Below the pieces are notes generated by a model. That model was not told the origin of the DNA. It saw nothing but the letters and a program-made list of their open reading frames with translations, and made no database searches. Shown here one piece after another: positions 51,152 to 61,775 of a stretch of 64,000 nucleotides of DNA (within the stretch, counting starts at the first letter, position 1; each line of letters starts with the position of its first letter). Source of the stretch: Chelatococcus sp. YT9 (GTDB lineage: Bacteria > Pseudomonadota > Alphaproteobacteria > Rhizobiales > Beijerinckiaceae); the NCBI RefSeq assembly GCF_018398315.1, contig NZ_JAHBRW010000001.1:3604501-3668500 (forward strand), given 5' to 3'. The position numbers and the translations under genes were made by a program.

Positions 51152-51574
51152 ATGACCGTGCCGATGGTGCTGCTGCCGGTCTTTGTCCAGGTCGCGCTGG
51201 CGTTCGTCCTTCTGTTGTCGCTCGTGCCTATGCGCGCCGCGGCCCTCAGGTCGGGCAAGATCGACGTCGCGGCCGTCGCCCTCGATGATCGCCAGTGGCA
51301 CGGGCGGGCGCAGCAGGTCGGCAATGCCTTCAAGAACCAGTTCGAGGTGCCGGTGCTGTTCTATGCTCTGGTCGCCTTCGCCCTCATCACGCGCCAGGCG
51401 GACTTCCTCTTCGTGGCATTGTCGTGGGTCTTCGTCGCGAGCCGGCTGGTGCATGCCTTTATCCATGTGACGTCCAACACCATAAGCGTGCGTGGGCCGG
51501 CCTTCGGTTTCGGCGTTCTGGTGCTGGCCGTGATGTGGATCATCTTCGCCGTGCGGATTCTCGCGAGCGCGTGA
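51152..51574 (+). CDS. MAPEG family membrane protein
   Basis: 140-residue integral membrane protein with four hydrophobic helices. The family stretch GNAFKNQFEVPVLFYALVAF is clear, as is VASRLVHAFIHVTSNTISVRGPAFGFG. MAPEG members include glutathione transferases and small proteins of unknown role; this one is not assigned an activity. Starts 3 bp beyond guaB, and is followed by the rsmB-like gene after 16 bp, suggesting a guaB-led operon. Confidence 0.88.
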   Translation: MTVPMVLLPVFVQVALAFVLLLSLVPMRAAALRSGKIDVAAVALDDRQWHGRAQQVGNAFKNQFEVPVLFYALVAFALITRQADFLFVALSWVFVASRLVHAFIHVTSNTISVRGPAFGFGVLVLAVMWIIFAVRILASA

Positions 51575-51590
51575 CGGCAGGATTTTTCAC

Positions 51591-52901
51591 ATGACACCCG
51601 CAGCGCGCGTGGCCGGAGCCATTGAGGTTCTGACCGATATTCTGGAACGGCGCCGGCCCGCGCCCGATGCCCTGAAGGATTGGGGGCTGGCGCGGCGGTT
51701 CGCCGGTTCCAAGGACCGCGCGGCTATAGCCAGCCTGGTCTATGACGCTTTGCGCCGGCGGGCCTCGAGCGCCTGGGTGATGGAGGCGGAGACGGCACGT
51801 GCGCTCATCATCGGCATGCTCGCCCTGCAGCGCGGGCTCGACAGCGAGGCGATCGCGGCCCTGTTCAGCGGCGAGCGCTTTGCGCCCGAGGCGCTGTCCG
51901 CGGACGAACTGGCACATCTCCGCCGCGCAGATCGGCTCGACGAGGCGCCGCCCGCCGTTGCCTGCGATTGCCCGGAATGGCTCCTGCCACCGCTGACTAA
52001 GGCTTTCGGCCCCGCGCTCCGCGATGAAATGCGGGCGCTGACAGGTCGCGCGCCGCTTGATGTCAGGGTGAACAGCCTGAAGTCGAGCCGGCGGGCGTTG
52101 CGCGAGGCGCTGGCCCATCTCGACCCGTGGGATACGCCGCTTTCGCCCTTTGGGCTGCGCTTCCCCGTGGGGGATGACGGGCGCGGCCCGGCGCTGCAGG
52201 CCGAGCCCGAGTTCCTCGACGGCTTGTTCGAGATCCAGGACGAGGGCTCGCAGCTCGTCAGCCTGCTGAGCGCCCCGGCTCAAGGATCGCGCGTGGTCGA
52301 TCTCTGCGCCGGCGCGGGCGGCAAGACGCTGGCGCTCGCGGCGCTGATGGAGAATACCGGCGAGATCGTTGCGACAGACGTCGACGCGCGCCGGCTCGTC
52401 GCCAGCCACGCGCGGCTCCAGCGCTCTGGCGCGACCAATGTCACGGTGCGCACGCCGCGCGGCCGCTACGACCCACGGCGCCCCGACCCGCTGGCCGATC
52501 TGGCGGGGACAGCCGATCTCGTCCTGGTCGACGCGCCGTGCACCGGCAGCGGCACATGGCGGCGGAACCCGGATGCCAAATGGCGCCTGCGGCCAGGTGG
52601 GCTGGCCGAGCGTTGCCGTGACCAGTCGGTCGTGCTCGATCGCGCCGCCGCTCTGGCCCGGCCGGGCGGCCGCATAGCCTATATCACCTGTTCGGTTTTG
52701 CCGGACGAGAACGACGATGCGATCTCGGCCTTCCAGAGCCGTCACGGCGGTTTTACTCTTGTGCCGGCGGTGGAGGTCGCGGCGGCAGCCGGCTTCGCCG
52801 AGATGGCGCCATGGACGACCCCGGGCGGCGGACTGCTGCTGTCGCCCCATCGCACCGGCACGGATGCCTTCTACATCGCCATGATGCGCCGCCAAGGGTG
52901 A
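51591..52901 (+). CDS. RsmB/NOP-family RNA (cytosine-5) methyltransferase
   Basis: SAM-dependent m5C methyltransferase of the RsmB type. An N-terminal NusB-like helical part (about 1-150) is followed by the Rossmann domain: VVDLCAGAGGKTLALAALM (motif I), DVDARRLVASHARL, VDAPCTGSGTWRRNPDAKWRL (motif IV with Cys) and ITCSVLPDENDDAI (motif VI with the second Cys). 436 residues. It may act on 16S rRNA C967 as RsmB does, but alphaproteobacteria have several homologues and the target is not certain. Confidence 0.9.
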   Translation: MTPAARVAGAIEVLTDILERRRPAPDALKDWGLARRFAGSKDRAAIASLVYDALRRRASSAWVMEAETARALIIGMLALQRGLDSEAIAALFSGERFAPEALSADELAHLRRADRLDEAPPAVACDCPEWLLPPLTKAFGPALRDEMRALTGRAPLDVRVNSLKSSRRALREALAHLDPWDTPLSPFGLRFPVGDDGRGPALQAEPEFLDGLFEIQDEGSQLVSLLSAPAQGSRVVDLCAGAGGKTLALAALMENTGEIVATDVDARRLVASHARLQRSGATNVTVRTPRGRYDPRRPDPLADLAGTADLVLVDAPCTGSGTWRRNPDAKWRLRPGGLAERCRDQSVVLDRAAALARPGGRIAYITCSVLPDENDDAISAFQSRHGGFTLVPAVEVAAAAGFAEMAPWTTPGGGLLLSPHRTGTDAFYIAMMRRQG

Positions 52902-53095
52902 CGTTTCACGCCTTGGCCGTCCAAAGCTTCCTATCCAATGACGCGGTCATTGCGGCGCCTCGCGTGGGCGAGGAGCCCGGCACCGACGGCATCGCGCAAG
53001 GAGAGTGCGGCACCGGCATCTTGGCGGTTGGTGCTCCTGGTCATAGTTCGGGCTCTTTGGCCCGCCAAGAAATGACGCCGTAGCCCCGTGCGCAA

Positions 53096-54436
53096 TCAAG
53101 ACACCTTAGCCTCCGAGGTCTCGGCCCCAGAGGTAGCCCCCGAAGTTTTGCCGGAGGTTTTGCTGCCCGTGGTTTTCGCCGCCTTGCGGCCGTTCTTGTA
53201 TCGGTAGTAAAGGCTCTTGAGCCGACTGCGGAGAGCAAGCAGATTACGCTCGACGGCTGATAGCAGCACCGTCCCGGCGTGCTCGCCCGGGCGAGCATCG
53301 AAGCTCAGATCCGCAATCGGCTGCCGATCCTTCCAGAGCGAAGCCATGAAGCCGGTGTCGTCATGGGAGCAGGAGTCGATGAAAGCGACGGCGGCATCGT
53401 TCATGAGGCGCAGTGTGTAGTCCTCGACCAGCAGGACACCCGGCGAGTATTCGCGCAAGGCCTCGTCATAGGCGATCTTCCAGGTGAAGTATCCGCGCCC
53501 CGATCGAGCCAGGATCTGGATGGCGGCTGCCTTGCCATCGAGCCGGAGGGCCTCGATGATGACGTCGTTTGTCTCAGCCATCAGCGGAAACACGGCCCGC
53601 ACGAATTGCGTATCACCCGGATCGCTGAGCACCGCCGTGCCGGCGCGGCCCTTCCAGCCCGCTGCTTCGAGTGCCAGGAATTCCTCGAGGGCGTCGGTGA
53701 TCTCGGCGGGCTTCGCGTGGCGGGTTGTCGTGACTTCACCTTTCTCGCCAAGCCTGCGACGGTATTGTCGCAGCTTCTTGCGGGTCGAGGCGGACGGCGT
53801 GAAGGCGGCCGGATCTTCCCTCCGCGCCAGCGCGCGACGATAGGTGACGGAAACGGCGAGCGGAGTCTGGCGCCGATTGAGCACCGCTTTCAGGCCGGCC
53901 ATCACCGAATATTCGTCGCCCATCAGGGAGAACGACAGGCGCGTTGGCACACCTGATGCGACGATCGCGTCGAGAATAGCCTCGATGACGGGCTCGATGC
54001 ATTCGGCATCGATCAAGGGGGTCGAAAGGAAGGCGAAGTCGTGGAAGCGGCCCTCGAGGCTCGCTGTCCAGAGCCGTGTGGCGCGGCGTTGCCGTTTCAG
54101 GACAAGCGCGCCAGTGAGAGCCTCCGGCGCTCGATCGTCGCCGCGCCAGGCGAGAATGACGATAATGGCGTCGGGCCCATGTTCCGCCGCCGCTGCCGTG
54201 ATGAAGGCGGGATGCAGGAAAGGATTGGGCTCGGCTGCGCGGAGCGCGAGGTTGACGAGCGCGAGGGCGCGCTCGCGCGCGGCCGGTCCGGCTGCCATCG
54301 CATTGCCGTCAAGAAGTTCCACCGTCAGCGACAGCGGTGCTTCCGCTTCTACCGGTTCCGGATTGTTGAGCATGTCCGTGGTGGGGACGACGGTTGTCAT
54401 CGCTGGACCATCGGGCTCCGTCAAAGAGGCGGGCAT
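53096..54436 (-). CDS. GNAT-fold acetyltransferase of the CelD/BcsL-like type
   Basis: 446-residue protein of the acetyltransferase family often called CelD/BcsL-like, seen near polysaccharide genes in some bacteria. Evidence includes GWKGRAGTAVLSDPGDTQFVRAVFPLMAE, AIQILARSGRGYFTWKIAYDEALREYSPGVLLVEDY and the tail ERNLLALRSRLKSLYYRYKNGRK, followed by a Lys/Thr/Ser-rich low-complexity end. ATG 54436 has AGGTG in front and fits better than 54523 or 54400. It lies antisense between rsmB and guaA; substrate unknown. Confidence 0.82.
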   Translation of the reverse strand: MPASLTEPDGPAMTTVVPTTDMLNNPEPVEAEAPLSLTVELLDGNAMAAGPAARERALALVNLALRAAEPNPFLHPAFITAAAAEHGPDAIIVILAWRGDDRAPEALTGALVLKRQRRATRLWTASLEGRFHDFAFLSTPLIDAECIEPVIEAILDAIVASGVPTRLSFSLMGDEYSVMAGLKAVLNRRQTPLAVSVTYRRALARREDPAAFTPSASTRKKLRQYRRRLGEKGEVTTTRHAKPAEITDALEEFLALEAAGWKGRAGTAVLSDPGDTQFVRAVFPLMAETNDVIIEALRLDGKAAAIQILARSGRGYFTWKIAYDEALREYSPGVLLVEDYTLRLMNDAAVAFIDSCSHDDTGFMASLWKDRQPIADLSFDARPGEHAGTVLLSAVERNLLALRSRLKSLYYRYKNGRKAAKTTGSKTSGKTSGATSGAETSEAKVS

Positions 54437-54552
54437 GTCAGCACCTGCGAGGGGAGGGCGGCGCGTTGCCCTTGCAAGAATATTGGCGATCCATGGCCCA
54501 CGACACGTTCGAGATCCTTGCATCTTGGGAAGCTATCCCGTAGCTCAATGCC

Positions 54553-56115
<1,563 letters not shown>

Positions 56116-56192
56116 TTCAGGCCCATCCAAACGCCGCCGACAACGCGCCAGAATTTCCCCTAACACTCTGATTGAAAATATTTTTTTATCCG

Positions 56193-56216
56193 CCACCTAT
56201 CGAGACCTATCGGTGG
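56193..56216. repeat. Direct ACCTATCG repeat with CCACC/GGTGG ends
   Basis: ACCTATCG occurs at 56195-56202 and 56205-56212, ten bases apart, flanked by CCACC (56193-56197) and GGTGG (56212-56216). Ten-base phasing suits a protein bound on one face of the helix. Confidence 0.5.
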
Positions 56217-56227
56217 GTAGCAATCAC

Positions 56228-56390
56228 AAGTACCGTCACGATTGACGGTGCTCGCTCATATTGATCACGGCCGTCTCAGAAAGTACCGTCGCAAGAGTTG
56301 AGGATCGTGACGGTACTTTTTTCAACGTAAGACACTGATAACAAAGTGATTTAGGCGTCACGAACCTCCCAAAACCGCATGACGGTACTT
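56228..56390. repeat. Four copies of AAGTACCGTC / GACGGTACTT in front of the integrase
   Basis: Two forward copies (56228-56237, 56281-56290) and two inverted copies (56309-56318, 56381-56390), all exact over ten bases. A fifth, degenerate site (TGACGGTGC) makes a dyad with the first. The number, two orientations and position between guaA and int suit arm-type sites bound by the integrase or by an excisionase. Confidence 0.8.
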
Positions 56391-56408
56391 TTCGGAGGCT
56401 GCGCGAAC

Positions 56409-57665
56409 ATGTTGACGGACGCTGCGCTTAAGGCGCTGAAACCAAAAGACAAAGTCTACAAGGTGTCAGACAGGGACGGCATGTATGCCCGTGTCACGCC
56501 GACAGGTCTGATCTCATTCAGCCTGGATTACCGGCTGAATGGGCGCCGCGAGACCGTCTATCTCGGCAGGTACGGACGTGACGGCATTTCGCTCGCGCGG
56601 GCTCGCGAACTCTGCCTGGACGCCAAACGCGCAGTCCGAGAGGGCCGCTCACCCGCAATTGAAAAACAGCGCGAGAAGCGCCGCCTGAAAGAGGCCAAGA
56701 GCTTCGGTCAGTTCGGCGAGAAGTGGCTGGACAAGGCTCCGATGGCGGACAGTACCAGAGCGATGCGGCGCTCGATCTTCGATCGAGAGTTGCTGCCCGT
56801 CTGGCGCAACCGGCTGCTGCACGAAATCACCCCAGATGATCTGAGAGCTCTCTGCGCCAAGATCGTCGATCGCGGTGCGCCTGCAACGGCCATCCACGTC
56901 CGCGACATCCTCAAGCAGATCTACAGTTTCGCGATCCTGCACGGCGAGAAGGTGCCCAATCCCGCCGATGAAGTCGGCCCAGCTTCGATTGCTGCATTTC
57001 GGCCCAGAGACCGTGCGCTTTCACCGACAGAGATCCGCATCATGCTGAGGCAACTGGAGCATGTCCCGACTTTGCCGACCATTCGCCTCGGCATGAAGCT
57101 CTTCCTGCTGACGATGGTTCGTAAAAGCGAGCTGCAGGACGCCGTATGGGACGAAGTGGACTTCGAGAACGCGGTTTGGAGCATTCCGAAGGAGCGGATG
57201 AAGCGCTCCAAGCCACACAATGTGTATCTTTCCCGACAGGCGCTCGACATCATGATCGCGCTCAAGACCTGTGCCGGCAATTCCCGGTATCTGCTGCCCT
57301 CGCGTTACGATGCGGATGCCCCAATGTCGCGGGCGACGTTCAACCGCATCACCTACGCGGTGGTCGATCTGGCGCAGAAGGAGGGGCTGCCGCTCGAGCC
57401 GTTTACAGTCCATGATTTGCGACGGACCGGCTCAACGCTGCTGAATGAACTCGGTTTCAACAGCGACTGGATCGAGAAATGCCTCGCCCACGAGGACGGG
57501 CGATCTTCGCGCGGCGTCTACAACAAGGCAGAGTACGAGGTTCAGCGCCGCCATATGCTCCAGGAATGGTCGGACGTCGTTGACGCATGGGTGGAAGGTC
57601 GCAAGCGGCCTGTCACCCTTCTCCCCCCGACCATGCCTATGCTTGAGCCCGACCCTGCCCTTTGA
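56409..57665 (+). CDS. int: Tyrosine integrase (DUF4102-type)
   Basis: Site-specific recombinase of the P4-like family that drives integration of the element at guaA. An N-terminal DUF4102 arm-binding domain (LTDAALKALKPKDKVYKVSDRDGMYARVTPTG) and a core-binding SAM-like domain are followed by the catalytic domain with Arg in LTMVRKSEL, HDLRRTGSTLLNEL (His-x-x-Arg), the third His in CLAHED and the Tyr in RGVYNKAEY. ATG 56409 is behind GGAGG and gives 418 residues; the earlier in-frame ATG 56379 lies in the last arm-site repeat. It starts 294 bp after guaA, in the typical orientation away from it. Its 3' end overlaps the alpA-like gene by 29 bp, tail to tail. Confidence 0.95.
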   Translation: MLTDAALKALKPKDKVYKVSDRDGMYARVTPTGLISFSLDYRLNGRRETVYLGRYGRDGISLARARELCLDAKRAVREGRSPAIEKQREKRRLKEAKSFGQFGEKWLDKAPMADSTRAMRRSIFDRELLPVWRNRLLHEITPDDLRALCAKIVDRGAPATAIHVRDILKQIYSFAILHGEKVPNPADEVGPASIAAFRPRDRALSPTEIRIMLRQLEHVPTLPTIRLGMKLFLLTMVRKSELQDAVWDEVDFENAVWSIPKERMKRSKPHNVYLSRQALDIMIALKTCAGNSRYLLPSRYDADAPMSRATFNRITYAVVDLAQKEGLPLEPFTVHDLRRTGSTLLNELGFNSDWIEKCLAHEDGRSSRGVYNKAEYEVQRRHMLQEWSDVVDAWVEGRKRPVTLLPPTMPMLEPDPAL

Positions 57666-57915
57666 CCGGCCGGAACTTCCGCTGGGCGACGTCGGGGTGT
57701 TTGGCGCGCGGGATTGGCCGCGTGCGCCGGCTTTCGAGCCACGCTTCGACCTCGGCAAGATCCCAGACGACGCATCTGGGTGAAAGGGCAAAGCGGCGAG
57801 GAAATTCTCCGCGCTGCTCCATTTCGTAAATGGTGCTGTCCGCCAGAGGAACGATTTCTCGCAGTTCATTCCTTCGGATCGAACGTTTGACGGGCCGGTC
57901 GCTAACGGATGGCAT
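57637..57915 (-). CDS. AlpA-type regulator / excisionase-like protein
   Basis: 92-residue DNA-binding protein with the AlpA family pattern: SIRRNELREIVPLADSTIYEMEQRGEFPRRF (winged helix-turn-helix) and RCVVWDLAEVEAWLESR. AlpA proteins raise integrase expression or act as excisionases in P4-like elements, which suits a place next to the integrase. ATG 57915 has AGGAG at seven bases. Divergent from the ardC-like gene. Confidence 0.85.
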   Translation of the reverse strand: MPSVSDRPVKRSIRRNELREIVPLADSTIYEMEQRGEFPRRFALSPRCVVWDLAEVEAWLESRRTRPIPRAKHPDVAQRKFRPVKGQGRAQA

Positions 57916-58124
57916 CTGCAGCTCCTGATCGTGGTGCGGTGATGCGATTGGAGCCGATATGTGCCGATAAGGGCCAGCAGAAATTGGCCGCGGCGTATGG
58001 TCGGCGACCATGGCGTGCAGATCGGACAGGCCTGATGCTGTTTGCGGCCGCTTTCTCAGGCGGGTCTTCTCCATTTAGGCCCCACCGCGGCTCCTAGAGT
58101 GAGAGTGCGGACGGGGTTTGCCGT

Positions 58125-58170
58125 GACGGGTTGAAGGTCGGGAGAGAGGCTTCCGGCGCCCGTCGCGGAG
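58125..58170 (+). promoter_or_regulatory. Hairpin leader copy A, before the ardC-like gene
   Basis: Outer stem GACGGG (58125-58130) with CCCGTC (58159-58164); inner stem from 58137 to 58157 with GTCGGGA/TTCCGGC (including G-U pairs). The Shine-Dalgarno GGAG follows at 58167-58170 and the ATG is 15 bases past the stem. It is the diverged copy of the three-copy leader. Confidence 0.7.
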
Positions 58171-58179
58171 ACAATCTCG

Positions 58180-59124
58180 ATGGCCAGACAGAACCGCGCC
58201 GCACGCGACGGCGGCGACCGCACCAATCTCTATGACGAGATCACCGCGAAAATCATCAACGAGCTGGAGCAAGGGCGCTTGCCCTGGGTCCAGCCCTGGG
58301 GCACGGCGGCGAAGGCGCCGCTCGCGATGCCGAGGAATGCCGCGACGGCCCGGCAATATTCCGGGATCAACATTCTGATCCTCTGGGGTACCGTTGTTCA
58401 ATACGGCTATCCGACCCAGCATTGGTTGACTTTCCGCCAGGCCTTGTCGCTCGGCGGCAATGTCCGGAAAGGTGAGCGCGGCACGACCGTCGTCTATGCC
58501 GACCGCTTCACGCCCGAGGATGAGAAGCGCCGCGCGCGGGAGACGGGGGAGGAAGCTGGCAGCATCCCGTTTCTCAAACGCTTCACCGTGTTCAACACGG
58601 CGCAATGCGAGGGCTTGCCTGAGGATGTTGCTATCGAGGCGCCGCCACCGCCGCCCCACATGATCGAGCCAAGGGTCGAGGCGCTGATCCGGGCGACCGG
58701 AATCGACTTTCGCATCGGTGGGAACCAGGCCTTCTATGTTCCAGCGCACGATTATGTTCAGGTGCCGCCGCCACAGGCCTATTTCGAGCCGATCGACTGG
58801 CACCGGACCGCCCTGCACGAGCTGGGGCACGCCACCGGCCATGCCTCCCGGCTTGGGCGGGATATGTCGGGCCGCTTCGGCACCAGGAAATACGCATTCG
58901 AAGAATTGGTCGCCGAAATGAACGCGGCCTTCTGCTGCGCCTCGCTCGGCGTTGTGCCGACCGTACGCCATGCCGACTACATCGGCTCCTGGCTCGAGGT
59001 GCTGCGCGAGGACAACCGCGCCATCGTCCGCGCCGCTTCCCAGGCCAGCAAGGCGGCCGATTGGCTGCTGGCGCATCTGCCCCGCGAAGATACAGCATCG
59101 ACGGATCGGAGGGCTGCGGCATGA
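58180..59124 (+). CDS. ArdC-like antirestriction protein
   Basis: Protein of the ArdC type: an N-terminal ssDNA-binding domain (LYDEITAKIINELEQGRLPWVQPWG; NAATARQYSGINILILW, of the DUF1738 family) followed by a zincin-like domain with HELGHATGH at about residues 212-220. 314 residues. ArdC-type proteins protect incoming conjugative DNA from restriction, and are standard early genes of conjugative elements. Overlaps the DUF2958 gene by four bases. Confidence 0.9.
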   Translation: MARQNRAARDGGDRTNLYDEITAKIINELEQGRLPWVQPWGTAAKAPLAMPRNAATARQYSGINILILWGTVVQYGYPTQHWLTFRQALSLGGNVRKGERGTTVVYADRFTPEDEKRRARETGEEAGSIPFLKRFTVFNTAQCEGLPEDVAIEAPPPPPHMIEPRVEALIRATGIDFRIGGNQAFYVPAHDYVQVPPPQAYFEPIDWHRTALHELGHATGHASRLGRDMSGRFGTRKYAFEELVAEMNAAFCCASLGVVPTVRHADYIGSWLEVLREDNRAIVRAASQASKAADWLLAHLPREDTASTDRRAAA

Positions 59125-59525
59125 TCCTCCTGACCAGCACCCAGCGCGAGCAGCTCCTCGCCAATGGCCGCCAGAGCGATGTCGACCCCGTCCCCGTGGT
59201 AAAATTCTTCAATCCGTTGGGTAGCGGCGTCTGGCTTGCGACCGAATTGGATAGCGACGGTGACACCCTTTTCGGCCTTGCCGATCTGGGGTTTCCAGAG
59301 CTTGGAAGCTGGAGCCTTGGCGAAATGCAGGCGATCCGCTTGCCCTTTGATATGAGGATCGAGCGCGATCTGCACTTCACCGGCGATTTCCCGATCTCGG
59401 TCTGGGCTGACATGGCGCGGCGGGCCGGTGGCATCCGCGAGGCCGAGCGCATTCTTTACTCCGGCGCCCGAGCCGCCTCCACGCCGACCCGGAAACAGAC
59501 CGATACACAGAGCCGGAAACACTGA
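59121..59525 (+). CDS. DUF2958 family protein
   Basis: 134-residue protein of unknown function. The signature pieces are LLTSTQREQLLANG, PVVKFFNPLGSGVWLATELDSDGDTLFGLADLGFPELGSWSL, and IERDLHFTGDFPISVWAD. DUF2958 proteins occur on plasmids and ICEs next to ArdC, exactly as here, with an ATGA overlap. Confidence 0.85.
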   Translation: MILLTSTQREQLLANGRQSDVDPVPVVKFFNPLGSGVWLATELDSDGDTLFGLADLGFPELGSWSLGEMQAIRLPFDMRIERDLHFTGDFPISVWADMARRAGGIREAERILYSGARAASTPTRKQTDTQSRKH

Positions 59526-59591
59526 ATCCCGCTTCTCCGGCTTTACGATTTGCGCCGCTCTCTTGAGAGGAAGAGGGCGGCGCTTTGCTTC

Positions 59592-59640
59592 GTGACGGGT
59601 TGGTGGCCGGAGAGAGAGGCTCCCGGCGCCCGTCATGGAG
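59592..59640 (+). promoter_or_regulatory. Hairpin leader copy B, before the ParB-like gene
   Basis: Same leader: outer stem GACGGG (59594-59599) / CCCGTC (59629-59634) and inner GCCGG-AG / CT-CCCGGC. Identical to copy C over 44 bases (59591-59634 against 62501-62544). The SD GGAG is at 59637-59640 and the start codon follows 14 bases past the stem. Confidence 0.75.
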
Positions 59641-59648
59641 TAAGGCAT

Positions 59649-61775
59649 ATGGCTGCTGCCGTTCAGAAGATCACCCTCGCGTCCTCGCGCGATATCCCGT
59701 TCAACAAGCTGGCGCTGAGCCAGGCCAATGTCCGGCGCGTCAAAGCCGGCATCTCGGTCGAGGAACTGGCCGAATCCATCGCCCGCCGCGGCCTGATCCA
59801 GTCCCTGCATGTGCGGCCAGTCCTCGACCCTGAGGGCAAGGAAACCGGCATGTTCGAGGTGCCCGCAGGCGGTCGCCGCTATCGGGCCCTTGAATTGCTG
59901 GTCAAGCAGAAGCGTCTCGCAAAAACTGCACCGGTACCATGCGTCATATCCGAGGCCGATGCCGACATCCTGATCGACGAAGTCTCGCTCGCGGAAAATA
60001 TCGAGCGCGCGCCGCTTCATCCGCTCGATCAGTTTCGGGCCTTCCAGGCGCTGCGCAACAAGGCGATGAGCGAGGAAGCCATCGCAGCCGCCTTCTTTGT
60101 CGACCCGAAGGTCGTCAAGCAGCGCCTGCGTCTTGCTGCGGTCTCGCCCGTGCTTCTCGACGTTTACGCCGAAGACGGCATGACGCTCGAACAGCTCATG
60201 GCCTTCACCGTGTCGGAAGACCATGCCCGGCAGGAACAGGTCTGGGATGCGATCAAGGATTCCTGGCAGAAAGAGCCGCACTATATCCGCCGTCTCCTGA
60301 CTGAAACCGCAGTGCGCGCCTCTGACAGGCGAGCGCTTTTTGTCGGTATCGAGGCCTATGAAGCCGCCGGCGGCTATGTGCTGCGCGATCTCTTTCAGCG
60401 CGACGACGGCGGCTGGCTTCAGGATCCGGAGCTGCTCGATCGCCTAGCAGGCGAAAAGCTGAAAGCCGAAGCCGAGTCCATTGCGGCCGAAGGCTGGCAG
60501 TGGGTCGAGGTAGCGGTGACCTTTCCCTATGGCCACGACCACGGCCTGCGGGAACTCGAGGGCTCGGTCGCCGATCTGACCGACGATGAGCGCGCCACCC
60601 GCGAATCCCTGCGCGAGGAATATGACCGGCTCGAAGCCGAATATGCCGAGGCCGACGAGCTGCCCGATGAGGTCGATCAGCGGCTTGGTGAGATTGAGCA
60701 GGCGTTGGAAGAATTCGAGCGCAGGCCGATGATCTATGATCCCGAACAGGTTGCGCGGGCGGGCGTCTTCGTCAGCATCGATGGGAACGGCAAGCTGCGG
60801 GCCGAACGGGGTTATGTTCGGCCCGAGGATGAAGCGGCGATTGATGGCGAAGATCCCGATGGCTCCTCCGGCCCGGCCACAGAGGGCGCAGTAGCTGGTG
60901 TGTCGCATGCGGTTGTCCAAGTCGGTGGCGGCAGCGAATCTCCGGAGGACGACGATGAGGCCGAGATTGTGCGGCCGCTGCCGGACCGGTTGATCAGCGA
61001 GCTGACCGCGCATCGCACGCTCGCGCTGCGCGATGCTGTTGCGATGAATCCCCATATTGCGATGACCGCGCTGCTGCATCGGCTGGTGATGGACACCTTC
61101 CTGCCGCAGCCCGCCAGGGGATGCCTCGAGGCCCATGTCCGCCAGGTTCACTTGCCGGCACAGGCTGAGGATTTGCGCGACAGCGTCTCGGCGCGGTCTG
61201 TTACCGAACGGCACGAACGCTGGGGCGATCACATCCCGGCTGACGATGAGGCGCTCTGGAACTGGCTGATCGATCTCGATGAGGAGTCCCGCATGGAGCT
61301 TCTCGCCCATTGCGTCAGCTTTGGCATCAACGCCCTTTACGAAAAGCCCAATCCCTATAGCGGCACGGGCGTCAGCCAACACGGGCTGGAGGTGCGTCTC
61401 TCCCAGGCGAACCGTCTGGTGTGCGCTACCGGTCTCGACATGGTGGTGGCGGGCTGGAAGCCGACCGTCAGCAACTATCTCGGCCGTGTGACCAAGCCGC
61501 GCATCCTCGAGGCGGTTCGCGAAGGTGCAGGCGAACGGGCATCGGAGCTGATCGGGCATCTCAAGAAGGGCGACATGGCCAAGGAAGCCGAGCGCCTGCT
61601 CGCCGATACCGGCTGGCTGCCCGAGCCGCTGCGCACGATCGATCCTGCTGCGGAGCCTGACGCTTCGGCGGAAGGCGATGTCGATGTGGACCTTCCTGAA
61701 TTCCTCGCAGGCGACGCCGAGAATGACATTGTCGACGAAGAGGATGAGGCGCAGCAGGTGATCGCCGCGGAATGA
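59649..61775 (+). CDS. Large ParB/RepB/Spo0J-family protein
   Basis: 708-residue protein with an N-terminal ParB domain (about residues 20-220: NVRRVKAGISVEELAESIARRGLIQSLHVRP, PAGGRRYRALELL with the CTP/DNA-binding GGRRYRA-type motif, SLAENIERAPLHPLDQFRAF, a helix-turn-helix in AIAAAFFVDPKVVKQRL). A long acidic, Asp/Glu-rich mid region and a C-terminal region without recognised domains follow. ParB proteins of this size are typical of alphaproteobacterial ICEs and plasmids. The partner ParA is not seen. Ends before the terminator at 61784. Confidence 0.92.
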   Translation: MAAAVQKITLASSRDIPFNKLALSQANVRRVKAGISVEELAESIARRGLIQSLHVRPVLDPEGKETGMFEVPAGGRRYRALELLVKQKRLAKTAPVPCVISEADADILIDEVSLAENIERAPLHPLDQFRAFQALRNKAMSEEAIAAAFFVDPKVVKQRLRLAAVSPVLLDVYAEDGMTLEQLMAFTVSEDHARQEQVWDAIKDSWQKEPHYIRRLLTETAVRASDRRALFVGIEAYEAAGGYVLRDLFQRDDGGWLQDPELLDRLAGEKLKAEAESIAAEGWQWVEVAVTFPYGHDHGLRELEGSVADLTDDERATRESLREEYDRLEAEYAEADELPDEVDQRLGEIEQALEEFERRPMIYDPEQVARAGVFVSIDGNGKLRAERGYVRPEDEAAIDGEDPDGSSGPATEGAVAGVSHAVVQVGGGSESPEDDDEAEIVRPLPDRLISELTAHRTLALRDAVAMNPHIAMTALLHRLVMDTFLPQPARGCLEAHVRQVHLPAQAEDLRDSVSARSVTERHERWGDHIPADDEALWNWLIDLDEESRMELLAHCVSFGINALYEKPNPYSGTGVSQHGLEVRLSQANRLVCATGLDMVVAGWKPTVSNYLGRVTKPRILEAVREGAGERASELIGHLKKGDMAKEAERLLADTGWLPEPLRTIDPAAEPDASAEGDVDVDLPEFLAGDAENDIVDEEDEAQQVIAAE

